64,000 nt of DNA from Zobellia russellii (GTDB lineage Bacteria > Bacteroidota > Bacteroidia > Flavobacteriales > Flavobacteriaceae). The notes under the pieces are model-generated. The model made no database searches and was not told the DNA's origin. It saw only the letters and a list, made by a program, of their open reading frames with translations. The position numbers and the translations under genes were made by a program. Below, in pieces: positions 9,134 to 18,589 of this stretch. The stretch's first letter is position 1. The number at the start of each line of letters is the position of its first letter. The DNA lies in the NCBI RefSeq assembly GCF_018728565.1, contig NZ_JACSOI010000005.1, forward strand, positions 248,001 through 312,000, given 5' to 3'.

Positions 9134-11989
9134 TTGAAAATCAAATCCCTCATATTTTATTTTTGCTTTGGAACCGTTTTGTTTAATGGTTGTCAACAAT
9201 TGGCGGCACAGCATGAAAATGTCCTGACCGCCACTCTTGACGGAGAAAGCAAAGAAATACAAATTCAACAGGAATTTACGTATAAGAACAATTCCAATGT
9301 AACGTTGAGCACCTTGTATTTTAATGACTGGGCCCATGCTTATGCCAGTAAAAATACAGGCTTGGCCAAGCGCTTTTCTGAGGAATTCAAGAAAAGCCTT
9401 CACTTAGCCAAAAAAGAGGAAAGAGGATACACGAGCATCATGAGTGCTGTGGACGATGAATACAGAGGTCTTCATTGGAAACGCACTACTGGTGAGGACA
9501 TTTTAAAAATTGATTTAAACAGCCCACTACCTCCCGGTGAATCTGCAAAACTCTTTTTAACGTATACGATTAAACTTCCCGAAAACAAGTTTACGCCCTA
9601 CGGGTATGACAAGAGAAAAAATAGCTACTACTTAAAAGATTGGTATTTAACACCAGCCTATTTTGATGGAGCTTGGCATTTGTACTCCAATAAAAATTTG
9701 GAGGACCTATATACCGGTGTAACAGAAACCACAGTAAATTTTGTATACCCAAGAAACTTGAACTTGGCTTCTAATTTCACCGTATTGGGCAACAACTCCA
9801 TTTCAAACGGACAAATGGCCCAATTGACTGCAGAACAGCAAAAAAACTGCGAAATTTTGCTTAGCCCGGAGAAGCGATTTATGACTCACGTTACTCCACA
9901 AATAACTGTAATTACCGATATTGAAGCGGTGAAGTACGAGGATGTTTTTAAGGGGCTGTCCATTAACAGGGTTACTGAGTTTATAGAGAATAATTTAGGA
10001 CAATACCCTCATCGTCAGCTTTTGGTAAGCCAGCTTGATTATGAGAAAAATCCACTTTACGGTATCAATCAATTACCGTCGTTTATTCGCCCTTATGAAG
10101 AGCAGTTTCAATTTGAAATGAAGTTCTTAAAAACGGCGCTTATCAACATTTTGGAAGAGACTCTTTTCTTAGACCCAAGAAAAGAGCAATGGTTAAGTGA
10201 TGCTATTGCCAACTATCTTATGATAGAATTTGTAGAGCAGTATTACCCGGACCAAAAATTACTTGGAAAATTATCCAAAATTTGGGGCATACGGAGCTTC
10301 AATCTAGCTAAAATGGATTTCAACGAGCAGTATCCGTTCTTATACATGCTTACCGCACGTACCAATTTAGACCAACCGTTAAGTACTAGTAACGATTCCC
10401 TTATCAAATTCAATCAAAAAATAGCCAATAAATATAAAGCTGGGCTTGGTCTCGCCTATTTGGCCAGTTATATAGGAAAAGATAAAGTAGATAAAAGTAT
10501 AAAGACTTTTTACAAGCACTATAGGCTTAGTCAAGTAAAAACGTTGGATTTCGAATCCATCCTAAAAAGGGCCTCGGAAAAAGATATTGACTGGTTTTTT
10601 AAGGATTATGTAACCACGGACCGTAAAATAGATTTTAAGATTAAAAAAGTAGAGAAAACCGAAGACTCTTTGCGCGTAACCATAAAGAATAAAAAAGGCA
10701 CAAATGTACCTATTTCTCTGTTCGGGCTTAAGAACGATTCTGTAGTGTCTAAATATTGGTTTTCGGATATTGGCGATATCAAGACCGTTACCATTCCTAA
10801 AAATGAGGAAAAACGTCTTGTTCTAAACTACGACCAGAAAATTCCGGAGTTCAACCAGAGGGATAACTGGAAATCTTTAGGAGGCTTTTTCTCGGGGAAT
10901 AAAAAGCTGAAGTTTACTTTCTTTAGGGATTCTGAAAACCCGTATTACAATCAGGTTTTTTATGTTCCAATTCTAAACTTCAACATTTATGATGGCTGGA
11001 CTCCAGGGATGCGCCTGTATAACAAAACATTACTGGAACGCCCTTTCGTATACGATTTCGCCCCCTCCTATTCTTTTAGGGAAAAGTCTTTTGTAGGTTC
11101 GGGAAGAGTTTCATACCGTAAATATCTTAGCAAAAGCGGGCTTTATCTAGCCAATTACAGCCTAGGAGGTTCAACGTATCATTTTCAAGAAAACTCCAGG
11201 TATTCTACCATAACCCCTTCCATCACTTTTGGGTGGAGACCGGCAAACTTGATTTCCAATAAGCGGGAGTTTCTACGTTTTAGATATGTGAATGTTCTGC
11301 GGGATAAGGCCGAAGAATTAGGTGACTTTGAAACTCCGCCGGATTATAGCATTCTTAACGTAAGGTACACCAATAGAAACCCTGGGATTATTGACTATGT
11401 TTCTTGGTTTGCAGATGCCCAGCATGCCAGTGATTTTACAAAAGTAGCCTTTGAATTAGAGTACCGTAAACTGTTTGAAAACAACCGACAGTTCAACTTT
11501 CGTTTTTATGCCGGTAAATTTATACGTAATAAAACAACGGATTATGCAGACCCTAATTACTATAGTTTTGCGCTAGACCGTCCTACGGATTATTTATTCG
11601 ATTATGGTTATTTGGGCCGATCGGAAGACTCAGGAATCTATAGCCAGCAAATAATTATTGCCGAGGGTGGTTTTAAATCCTTTCTCCCTGAAGAATATAG
11701 GTTTGCCAATGACTATCTAACTACCATAAACACTAGTGTTAATCTTTGGAAATGGATTGAGGTTTATGGAGATTTAGGTTATGTTAAAAACAAAGGTCTT
11801 AGCGGAAAGTTCGTTTATGATTCAGGGGTTCGTTTAAACCTTCTAACCGATTATTTTGAACTTTACTTCCCTTTATATTCCAATAATGGCTGGGAAGTAT
11901 CCCAACCATTGTATGGGGAGAAAATTAGATTTATTGTTACCGTAAGTCCAAAAACTCTAATTGGCCTATTTACCCGAAAATGGTTTTAG
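9134..11989 (+). CDS. Degenerate M1-type peptidase domain fused to an outer-membrane beta-barrel
   Basis: This 951-residue protein starts with TTG; no ATG occurs before residue ~109, and the TTG is followed directly by a signal peptide with a lipobox-like LFNGC. Residues ~30-570 resemble M1/gluzincin peptidases: the N-domain is followed by a GxMEN-like LYGINQLPSFIRP. The metal site is lost: where HExxH should be it reads ILEETLF, and the downstream WLNEGFA equivalent is WLSDAIA. Residues ~590-951 alternate polar and aromatic residues in strand-length blocks and end in Phe, as outer-membrane barrels do. It follows the LOG gene by 8 bp. It is probably a non-catalytic surface protein; function unknown. 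Confidence 0.75.
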   Translation: MKIKSLIFYFCFGTVLFNGCQQLAAQHENVLTATLDGESKEIQIQQEFTYKNNSNVTLSTLYFNDWAHAYASKNTGLAKRFSEEFKKSLHLAKKEERGYTSIMSAVDDEYRGLHWKRTTGEDILKIDLNSPLPPGESAKLFLTYTIKLPENKFTPYGYDKRKNSYYLKDWYLTPAYFDGAWHLYSNKNLEDLYTGVTETTVNFVYPRNLNLASNFTVLGNNSISNGQMAQLTAEQQKNCEILLSPEKRFMTHVTPQITVITDIEAVKYEDVFKGLSINRVTEFIENNLGQYPHRQLLVSQLDYEKNPLYGINQLPSFIRPYEEQFQFEMKFLKTALINILEETLFLDPRKEQWLSDAIANYLMIEFVEQYYPDQKLLGKLSKIWGIRSFNLAKMDFNEQYPFLYMLTARTNLDQPLSTSNDSLIKFNQKIANKYKAGLGLAYLASYIGKDKVDKSIKTFYKHYRLSQVKTLDFESILKRASEKDIDWFFKDYVTTDRKIDFKIKKVEKTEDSLRVTIKNKKGTNVPISLFGLKNDSVVSKYWFSDIGDIKTVTIPKNEEKRLVLNYDQKIPEFNQRDNWKSLGGFFSGNKKLKFTFFRDSENPYYNQVFYVPILNFNIYDGWTPGMRLYNKTLLERPFVYDFAPSYSFREKSFVGSGRVSYRKYLSKSGLYLANYSLGGSTYHFQENSRYSTITPSITFGWRPANLISNKREFLRFRYVNVLRDKAEELGDFETPPDYSILNVRYTNRNPGIIDYVSWFADAQHASDFTKVAFELEYRKLFENNRQFNFRFYAGKFIRNKTTDYADPNYYSFALDRPTDYLFDYGYLGRSEDSGIYSQQIIIAEGGFKSFLPEEYRFANDYLTTINTSVNLWKWIEVYGDLGYVKNKGLSGKFVYDSGVRLNLLTDYFELYFPLYSNNGWEVSQPLYGEKIRFIVTVSPKTLIGLFTRKWF

Positions 11990-12103
11990 TATTTGATTGT
12001 TGAATTCTTAATATAATCTTATTTTATCAAACTTCAATTATCAATATACTATTGGTTTCCTTCCTTTTTTAAATATATTTTGATCAACTAAGTTCTGTAA
12101 GCA

Positions 12104-12134
12104 TTGTAAAAATGCTAGCAGTTTGCTATTTTTG
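12104..12134 (+). promoter_or_regulatory. Promoter of the fused E1 dehydrogenase gene
   Basis: TTG at 12104-12106, a 20-bp spacer and TATTTTTG at 12127-12134 match the -33/-7 pattern. The -7 box lies inside a possible 14-codon N-terminal extension of the gene, arguing that translation starts at the ATG 12154. Confidence 0.6.
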
Positions 12135-12153
12135 TAAAAACTCATACAGCTTA

Positions 12154-14565
12154 ATGGATACATCGCCTAAAACCAGTAATGATATTACGTTTGATGATTT
12201 CAAGACCCAAATTATAAGCGATTACAAAATTGCTGTTCTTAGTAGAACATGTAGCTTATTGGGTAGGAAAGAAGTTTTGACCGGAAAAGCAAAATTCGGA
12301 ATCTTTGGAGATGGTAAGGAACTACCACAGTTGGCCATGGCCCGATCTTTCAAGGACGGAGATTTTAGAAGCGGCTATTACCGTGACCAGACGTTTATGA
12401 TGGCACTGGGCCTTCTTACTCCAAAAGACATTTTTCACGGACTTTACGCCACTACGGATATTGAAAAGGAACCTATGAGTGCCGGTAGGCAAATGGGTGG
12501 GCATTATGTAACGCATAGCCTTAATGAGGATGGAAGCTGGAAAAATCTAACCGAACAGAAAAATAGTAGTGCAGATATTTCCTGTACGGCAGGACAAATG
12601 CCCAGATTACTTGGCCTAGCACAAGCTTCTAAAATGTATAGGAACCTGAACAATGTAGACGCCACTAACTTTTCCAACAACGGCAATGAAGTAGCTTGGG
12701 GCACCATTGGAAACGCAAGTACCAGTGAAGGAATGTTTCTAGAGACCATTAATGCCGCAGGAGTGCTTCAAGTACCTATGGTAATCAGCATTTGGGACGA
12801 TGATTATGGTATTTCCGTACCTGCGGAATATCACACTACAAAAGAGGATATTTCCGAAATCCTAAGTGGTTTTAAGCGAACCGAAGAACAGGAAGGCTAT
12901 GAGCTGTTAAAAGTTAAAGGGTGGGATTACACTGCCCTGATGCATGCCTATGAAAATGCTTCGGACATAGCACGAGAGGAACATGTACCCGTTATTATTC
13001 ATGTAACCGAGCTTACCCAACCGCAGGGACATTCTTCTTCCGGTTCTCACGAACGTTACAAAGACAAAGCCCGACTGGAATGGGAAAAAGAGAATGATTG
13101 CAACAAGCGTTTCCGCGAATGGATTTTAGAAACAGGCATTACAACGGATGATGAGCTTAAGGCTATTGAAAAAGCCATTGTACGAGAAGTTAGATCTGCT
13201 AAAAGAGAAGCCTGGTCAGAATACTTGGAAAGTCACAAAACCCTTAAAAAACAATTGGTAGCTATACTCGACAGGGCATCGGCAAAAAGTCAGAATAAAA
13301 ATTTTATAGCCAAAGTAAAGAATGACCTCATAGCGATAGAAGAGCCCATTAAAAAGGATTTAGCCGTTAGTTCAAGAAAAGCGCTCAGATATCTCATAGG
13401 CGAGTCTTTTCCAGAGAAACAAGAACTTGTAGAATGGACGAATACCTTTCTTGCCGAAACACAACCCTTATATAGTGCCGACCTATATAATGATGGGCCT
13501 ACAGGGGCGTTAAGCGTAGCCGAAGTAAAACCTAAGTATGCGGACAACACCGAAAATGTTGACGGCCGTATTATTCTCCGGGACAATTTTGATAAAATAT
13601 TTGAGAAATACCCAAACGCCATAGTTTTTGGTGAGGACAGCGGAGCCATTGGAGACGTAAACCAAGGTCTTGAGGGTTTACAGGAAAAATATGGTAAGTT
13701 TCGCGTTGCGGATACCGGTATACGGGAAACAACTATTATAGGACAAGGTACAGGCATGGCTCTAAGAGGACTTCGCCCTATAGCTGAGATTCAATATTTG
13801 GATTACATATTCTATGCACTGGCAACCTTAACGGATGATGTGGCCTGCTTACGCTACAGAACCTTTGGAAAGCAAAAGGCACCTTTAATTGTACGTACAA
13901 GAGGGCATCGCTTAGAAGGTATTTGGCATTCGGGCTCTCCTATGGGAACATTGATACATTCACTTCGCGGTATGTACATTTTATCTCCTAGAAACATGAC
14001 CCAAGCGGCCGGTTTCTATAATACACTGTTAAAGACCGATGAGCCTGCTCTAGTAATTGAAAGTCTTAACGGCTATAGGCTTAAAGAACCAAAACCGATT
14101 AATTTAGGGGAATTCTATACGCCAATAGGAAAAGTTGAAACCATAAAACAAGGAACCGATATTACCATTGTTTCTTATGGATCTACGCTAAGACTTGTGT
14201 TAAAAGCTGCAGAAGAACTAAAAGAAGTTGGGATTGATGCAGAGGTTATAGATGCACAAACACTGTTGCCCTTTGACATGTATCATGATACCCTAGAGAG
14301 CATAAAGAAGACCAATAGGGTTCTAGTGGTAGACGAGGATGTACCAGGAGGATGCTCCGCTTATATACTCAATGAAATCATAGAAAAACAAGGGGCATAT
14401 GCTTATTTGGATTCTGCGCCACAAACGCTTAGCGCGCAGGCTCACAGACCCGCTTATGGTACGGACGGTGACTATTTTTCAAAACCCAATATAGAGGACG
14501 TTTTTGAAAAAGTATACGCCATAATGAATGAGCTGGACCCTGAAAGCTTTCCTAAATTACGCTAA
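12154..14565 (+). CDS. Thiamine-diphosphate 2-oxoacid dehydrogenase E1, fused alpha and beta subunits
   Basis: An 803-residue fusion. The N-terminal ~400 residues are the E1-alpha domain, with GRQMGGHY and the diphosphate-binding stretch with GNASTSEGMF and ISIWDDDYGISVPAEY. From about residue 475 the E1-beta (transketolase-like) domain runs: FGEDSG, RVADTGIRETTIIGQGTGMA, then RTRGHRLEGIWHSGSP and the C-terminal domain SYGSTLRLVLKAAEEL. The fused form is common in Bacteroidota and usually annotated as branched-chain or generic 2-oxoacid dehydrogenase E1. Its E2 and E3 partners are not in the window. Codons upstream of 12154 are rejected because the -7 box overlaps them. Confidence 0.9.
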   Translation: MDTSPKTSNDITFDDFKTQIISDYKIAVLSRTCSLLGRKEVLTGKAKFGIFGDGKELPQLAMARSFKDGDFRSGYYRDQTFMMALGLLTPKDIFHGLYATTDIEKEPMSAGRQMGGHYVTHSLNEDGSWKNLTEQKNSSADISCTAGQMPRLLGLAQASKMYRNLNNVDATNFSNNGNEVAWGTIGNASTSEGMFLETINAAGVLQVPMVISIWDDDYGISVPAEYHTTKEDISEILSGFKRTEEQEGYELLKVKGWDYTALMHAYENASDIAREEHVPVIIHVTELTQPQGHSSSGSHERYKDKARLEWEKENDCNKRFREWILETGITTDDELKAIEKAIVREVRSAKREAWSEYLESHKTLKKQLVAILDRASAKSQNKNFIAKVKNDLIAIEEPIKKDLAVSSRKALRYLIGESFPEKQELVEWTNTFLAETQPLYSADLYNDGPTGALSVAEVKPKYADNTENVDGRIILRDNFDKIFEKYPNAIVFGEDSGAIGDVNQGLEGLQEKYGKFRVADTGIRETTIIGQGTGMALRGLRPIAEIQYLDYIFYALATLTDDVACLRYRTFGKQKAPLIVRTRGHRLEGIWHSGSPMGTLIHSLRGMYILSPRNMTQAAGFYNTLLKTDEPALVIESLNGYRLKEPKPINLGEFYTPIGKVETIKQGTDITIVSYGSTLRLVLKAAEELKEVGIDAEVIDAQTLLPFDMYHDTLESIKKTNRVLVVDEDVPGGCSAYILNEIIEKQGAYAYLDSAPQTLSAQAHRPAYGTDGDYFSKPNIEDVFEKVYAIMNELDPESFPKLR

Positions 14566-14685
14566 CCTATTCGTAATCAACAGAATTCAAATGTGACGTG
14601 TTTTGACAAAAATATTTGTTGCAAATGTATTTGGGCTAATTCATAAAAAAGAATACTTTTATCTTTAATGTAAACTCAAAATAAC

Positions 14686-15060
14686 ATGTCAAATTCACTT
14701 TTGAAAGATATTGGCTTAGCTCTATTACGAATTGCAGCGTCTGCCATGATGGCTGTTCACGGATATGGAAAATTGCAAATGTTGATCAACGGTGTGGAAT
14801 TTGGCGATCCAATAGGAATGGGCTCCACTCCTTCTTTATTTTTAGCTGTACTAGCAGAATTGGTTTGTCCTATATTAATCATTTTTGGTTTTAAGACCAG
14901 ATGGGCTGCAATTCCAACGGCAATTACTATGGCTGTCGCCGCATTTATCGTACACGGTGCGGACCCTTTCCAAAAGAAAGAGCTGGCCCTTATTTACTTT
15001 GTAATCTTTGTGGCCATTACCTTATTAGGCCCTGGAAAATACAGTGTAGACAAAAGATAA
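14686..15060 (+). CDS. DoxX family membrane protein
   Basis: A 124-residue protein with four predicted membrane helices. It has the DoxX N-terminal pattern LGLALLRIAxSxMMAVHGYGKL (here IGLALLRIAASAMMAVHGYGK split by ordinary substitutions) and the central segment LAELVCPILIIFGFKTRWAA. DoxX-like proteins are poorly understood quinone- or redox-linked membrane proteins. It stands alone, converging with holA with one base between the two stop codons. Confidence 0.85.
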   Translation: MSNSLLKDIGLALLRIAASAMMAVHGYGKLQMLINGVEFGDPIGMGSTPSLFLAVLAELVCPILIIFGFKTRWAAIPTAITMAVAAFIVHGADPFQKKELALIYFVIFVAITLLGPGKYSVDKR

Positions 15061-15061
15061 T

Positions 15062-16063
15062 TTAGATAATCTTTACCAGAAGTTCTTTCAGTAGGTCTTC
15101 CTGAGAATTAACATTGGCCCCTACCCCTTTGGCCTTTAAATCCATTTCTCTTAAAGCTGAAACGATACCACTCACCTTTTTCATAGGATAGTTACGTGCG
15201 GCTGTCTGAAATTCGCCCACAAAATAAGGATTAATACGCAAAGCACTTGCTACACTTTTGGGCGAATGATCCTTTAACCCGTGATACTGTAAAAGCTGAG
15301 AGAAAAAAGTATGCAACAAAGTAACGGTCAACACAAAAGGGTTGTCTTTTGGATTTTGAGCAAAGTAATTTATAATACGTGTTGCTTTAAGCACATTTCT
15401 TTCGCCAATGGCTTTTTTCAGCTCAAAATTGTTATAGTCTTTGCTTATACCAATATGAGCTTCAATTTCGGCAGGCGTAATTTCACTCTGCTTTGGTAAT
15501 ACCAACTGTAACTTTTCTATTTCGTTGTTTATTCTACTTAAATCCGTTCCTAGATATTCAGTAAGTAATATGGCCGCCTTGTGAGAAATACTATATCCTC
15601 TACCCTGCAAGTTTTTCCTTATCCAATCGGAAACTTGGTTTTCGTACAGCTTCTTGCTTTCAAAAAGAACACCTGCCTTTTGTACGGATTTATATAATTT
15701 TTTCCGCTTGTCCAGTTTCTTATATTTATAACAAACCACCAATACCGTTGTCATTTGGGGGTTATCTACATAAGCCGTTAAATTCTCTATGGTGCGCACA
15801 AGATGCTGTGCTTCCTTAACGATAACGACTTGCCGCTCCGCCATCATAGGATACCGCTTTGCATTTGAAACAATATCGTCTATAGTAACGTCCTTACCGT
15901 ACAGGACCATTTGGTTAAAACCTTTTTCTTCTTCAGCTAGAACATTTTTCTCAATGTACGAGGCAATGGCATCAATATAATAGGGTTCTTCCCCAAATAA
16001 AAAATAAATGGGTTTGATCGTACCGTTCTTAATATCGCTAACTATTTGTTTTGCTTCATCCAT
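15062..16063 (-). CDS. holA: DNA polymerase III subunit delta
   Basis: A 333-residue clamp-loader delta subunit. The N-terminus reads KPIYFLFGEEPYYID, the classic HolA start. It is followed by KRYPMMAERQVVIVKEAQ and the C-terminal ELKKAIGERNVLKATRIINYF and ANVNSQEDLLKELLVKI regions. Delta opens the sliding clamp during replication. It is divergent from the HsdR-N-like gene, with only 26 bp between start codons. Confidence 0.92.
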   Translation of the reverse strand: MDEAKQIVSDIKNGTIKPIYFLFGEEPYYIDAIASYIEKNVLAEEEKGFNQMVLYGKDVTIDDIVSNAKRYPMMAERQVVIVKEAQHLVRTIENLTAYVDNPQMTTVLVVCYKYKKLDKRKKLYKSVQKAGVLFESKKLYENQVSDWIRKNLQGRGYSISHKAAILLTEYLGTDLSRINNEIEKLQLVLPKQSEITPAEIEAHIGISKDYNNFELKKAIGERNVLKATRIINYFAQNPKDNPFVLTVTLLHTFFSQLLQYHGLKDHSPKSVASALRINPYFVGEFQTAARNYPMKKVSGIVSALREMDLKAKGVGANVNSQEDLLKELLVKII

Positions 16064-16089
16064 CCAAAAAAAATCATCAAATTTGCTAT

Positions 16090-16536
16090 ATGGAACCCCT
16101 TAATTTTCCGGAGTATAAATTCCGTTTCAAAAGTAGCGAAAATAACGTGCTTATTTTTGACAGTATACGCAAAAAATTTGTTGTGCTACAACCAGAAGAA
16201 TGGGTAAGGCAACACGTTGTTAATCATTTGCTCTTTGAGAAAAAGTATCCTATCAGCCTTATAAACGTTGAAAAACAACTCATTATTAATAATATTAAGA
16301 AGAGGTATGACATTGTTGTTTTTAACTCTGACGGAAGTATTCACATTTTAGTGGAATGCAAAGCGCCTAAAATTACCATAGACCAAACTACCTTTGATCA
16401 AATAGCACGCTATAACCTGCAACTTAAAGCAGATTACCTAATGGTAACCAACGGGCTCAACCATTTTTATTGTAAAATGGATTTTACTTCAGAAAAATAT
16501 TCGTTTCTCAGGGATATTCCTGATTTTAGCCGTTAA
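16090..16536 (+). CDS. Type I restriction enzyme R-subunit N-terminal domain protein (HSDR_N_2)
   Basis: A 148-residue stand-alone nuclease-like domain. It has EEWVRQHVVNHLL, then KKRYDIVVFNSDGSIHILVECKAPK. The Asp of RYDIVV and the E-C-K of VECK form a PD-(D/E)xK nuclease core. No helicase or other restriction subunits are encoded nearby, so this is the small solo protein found next to holA in many Bacteroidota, not a restriction system. I choose the ATG at 16090, since a TTG at 16051 would overlap the start of holA. Function unknown; a nucleic-acid-processing role is inferred from the fold. Confidence 0.85.
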   Translation: MEPLNFPEYKFRFKSSENNVLIFDSIRKKFVVLQPEEWVRQHVVNHLLFEKKYPISLINVEKQLIINNIKKRYDIVVFNSDGSIHILVECKAPKITIDQTTFDQIARYNLQLKADYLMVTNGLNHFYCKMDFTSEKYSFLRDIPDFSR

Positions 16537-16548
16537 TTTGCCATCGTT

Positions 16549-17550
16549 TTGCGCATTGCCATAGTCATATTAAACTGGAACGGAGAGGTACTTCTTGAAA
16601 GATACCTTCCCTCTGTTATGCAGTATTCTCAGGGAGCTGACGTTTATGTTGTAGATAACGCTTCTACAGATGATTCCGTGGCGTTTATAAAAGCAAACTA
16701 TCCTACCATACAAATTGTTCAGAACAAAGAAAATGGTGGGTTTACCAAAGGGTATAACATTGGACTAAAAAATATAGATGCTGATGTTTATTGTCTTCTA
16801 AACTCCGATGTAGAGGTAACCGAAAATTGGTTGCCCCCAATATTGGAAGTTTTTTCGAAAAACAAGGATGCTGCAATCATACAACCCAAAATTTTGGATA
16901 TGATGCGTCCGGAATATTTTGAGTATGCCGGAGCGGCAGGAGGTTTTATAGATAAGTTGGGATACCCTTTTTGCAGGGGACGCATATTTCAGGAATTGGA
17001 AAAAGACAACGGGCAGTATGATGATGTTTTAGAAATATTTTGGGCCACAGGGGCATGCATGTTCATTAGAAAAGAGGTCTTTTGGTCTGTTAACGGTTTT
17101 GATGAACACTATTTTGCCCACCAAGAAGAAATAGATTTATGTTGGAGAGCCAAAAACAAAGGTCACAAGGTATTTTATGTTGGTGCTTCTAAAGTTTATC
17201 ATTTGGGCGGATCTACTTTAAGCAATATGAACCCAAAAAAAACCTATCTGAACTTTAGAAACTCCCTTTTTTCCATAACAAAGAATTTACCTCGGAAAAA
17301 AGCCCTGACTATTATAGGATTTCGTCTCTTACTGGACGGAATTGCAGCATTACGTTTCATTTTTCAGTTTAAGTTTAACCACTGCTTTGCAATTCTAAGA
17401 GCTCATTTAAGTTTCTATAGGAATTTTGGAAAGATGTATAAAGTGAGGGAAAAAGCTAATTTTATCCCAAAGTATTACCTTACGAAGTCCATAGTATGGC
17501 AGCATTTCGTACATCATGTAAAGAATTTTAACGATTTAGTAAAACATTAA
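16549..17550 (+). CDS. Glycosyltransferase family 2
   Basis: A 333-residue GT-A enzyme. It has the nucleotide-sugar fold start IAIVILNWNGEVLLERYLPSV, acceptor motif VVDNASTDDS at ~33-42, the NSDVEV metal-binding motif and the later FWATGACMFIRKEVFW and FDEHYFAHQEEIDLCWRA. This pattern is typical of rhamnosyl- or galactosyl-type transferases in cell-surface polysaccharide synthesis. The start is TTG at 16549, directly ahead of the first beta strand, as in homologues that begin M-K/R-I-A-I-V. It follows the HSDR_N_2 gene by 12 bp, so they are probably co-transcribed. Confidence 0.9.
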   Translation: MRIAIVILNWNGEVLLERYLPSVMQYSQGADVYVVDNASTDDSVAFIKANYPTIQIVQNKENGGFTKGYNIGLKNIDADVYCLLNSDVEVTENWLPPILEVFSKNKDAAIIQPKILDMMRPEYFEYAGAAGGFIDKLGYPFCRGRIFQELEKDNGQYDDVLEIFWATGACMFIRKEVFWSVNGFDEHYFAHQEEIDLCWRAKNKGHKVFYVGASKVYHLGGSTLSNMNPKKTYLNFRNSLFSITKNLPRKKALTIIGFRLLLDGIAALRFIFQFKFNHCFAILRAHLSFYRNFGKMYKVREKANFIPKYYLTKSIVWQHFVHHVKNFNDLVKH

Positions 17551-17651
17551 CTAATTTTACAAATACTAAATTTGGCGATTATCTAATTTTGTCGCTTATT
17601 GACACTAATTAAAATCAAATAACAATCATTAAATACTTAGTAACTCTCATT

Positions 17652-18506
17652 ATGAAAAAATTAATTTTAGGCTGTTTAGGAGTGACCTTGTTGTTGTCTT
17701 CATGCGTATCACAAAAGAAGTATTCGGATTTAGAATCAAAACATAAAGAAGCACAAGATCTTTTGAATTCCGCAACGGTTAAATTGAACGATTGTTTAGA
17801 GGAAAAGGCAACTGCCAGTTCTCGTCTAAAAACATTACAAGACCAAAATTCATTCTTAAAAGCTAACAACCAAGAGTTGATCAATAATATGGGCAACTTA
17901 ACTACTCTGACTTCAAAAGGTGCAGAGAACCTTGAGAAGTCTTTGGAAAGCTTAAAAGAAAAGGATCTTACTATTCGTAAATTACAAGACGCAATCACTA
18001 GAAGAGATTCTGTAAACCTTTCATTGGTTCAGAGCTTAAAAGGTGTGTTGGGTAACTTAGATGACGAAGACATTGAAATTAGCGTTGAAAAAGGCGTTGT
18101 CTTTGTTTCTATCTCAGATAAGTTATTATTCAGCAGCGGTAGCTACAATGTTACTAGCAGAGCTAAGGAAATCCTTGGTAAAGTTGCACAAGTTGTGAAC
18201 AACAAGCCAGATTTTGAATTTATGGTAGAAGGTCATACTGATGATGTACCTTACGGAAGACACGGTGTTCTTTTAGACAACTGGGATTTAAGTGTTAAGC
18301 GTGCTACAGCAGTTGTAAGAATTCTTCAAAATGATTACAATGTTGATCCTAAGCGTATGACAGCGGCCGGTAGATCAGAATATGTTCCTGTTTCTACTAC
18401 TGAAAAATCAAAGAACAGAAGAACTCGTATTGTTGTTCTTCCTAAAATTGATCAGTTCTACAGCATGATCGAAGAAGGCATGAACGATCCTGCCATCAAT
18501 AACTAA
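17652..18506 (+). CDS. OmpA-family peptidoglycan-binding lipoprotein
   Basis: A 284-residue lipoprotein. The signal peptide is MKKLILGCLGVTLLLSSC, with lipidated Cys at 18. Residues ~20-125 form a coiled coil rich in K/E/L heptads. Residues ~145-275 form an OmpA-like domain with EGHTDDVPYG, NWDLSVKRATAVVRIL, RMTAAGRSEYVP and KSKNRRTRIVVLP; the NW-LS-RA and NRR-R positions bind meso-diaminopimelate. It should anchor the outer membrane to peptidoglycan. Upstream are two TAnnTTTG boxes (17567-17574 and 17584-17591), without a well-spaced TTG. A strong terminator follows. Confidence 0.92.
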   Translation: MKKLILGCLGVTLLLSSCVSQKKYSDLESKHKEAQDLLNSATVKLNDCLEEKATASSRLKTLQDQNSFLKANNQELINNMGNLTTLTSKGAENLEKSLESLKEKDLTIRKLQDAITRRDSVNLSLVQSLKGVLGNLDDEDIEISVEKGVVFVSISDKLLFSSGSYNVTSRAKEILGKVAQVVNNKPDFEFMVEGHTDDVPYGRHGVLLDNWDLSVKRATAVVRILQNDYNVDPKRMTAAGRSEYVPVSTTEKSKNRRTRIVVLPKIDQFYSMIEEGMNDPAINN

Positions 18507-18527
18507 ACAGTTAATATTAGAGATACA

Positions 18528-18560
18528 AAAACCGCAACTTTAGAAGTTGCGGTTTTTTTT
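18528..18560 (+). terminator. Rho-independent terminator after the OmpA lipoprotein gene
   Basis: AAACCGCAACTT and AAGTTGCGGTTT form a perfect 12-bp stem with a 3-base loop, followed by a T run. It serves the plus-strand gene ending at 18506. Confidence 0.9.
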
Positions 18561-18589
18561 ATATCCTTTTTGTAGTTTCGATTAAATAT

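Noticed and set aside
12112-12153. 14-codon N-terminal extension of the fused E1 dehydrogenase
   Set aside because: A good -7 box (TATTTTTG at 12127-12134) lies inside it, so the transcript should start after these codons.
16090-16536. Type I restriction-modification system
   Set aside because: Only an HsdR-N-like domain is present; there is no helicase, methylase or specificity subunit near.
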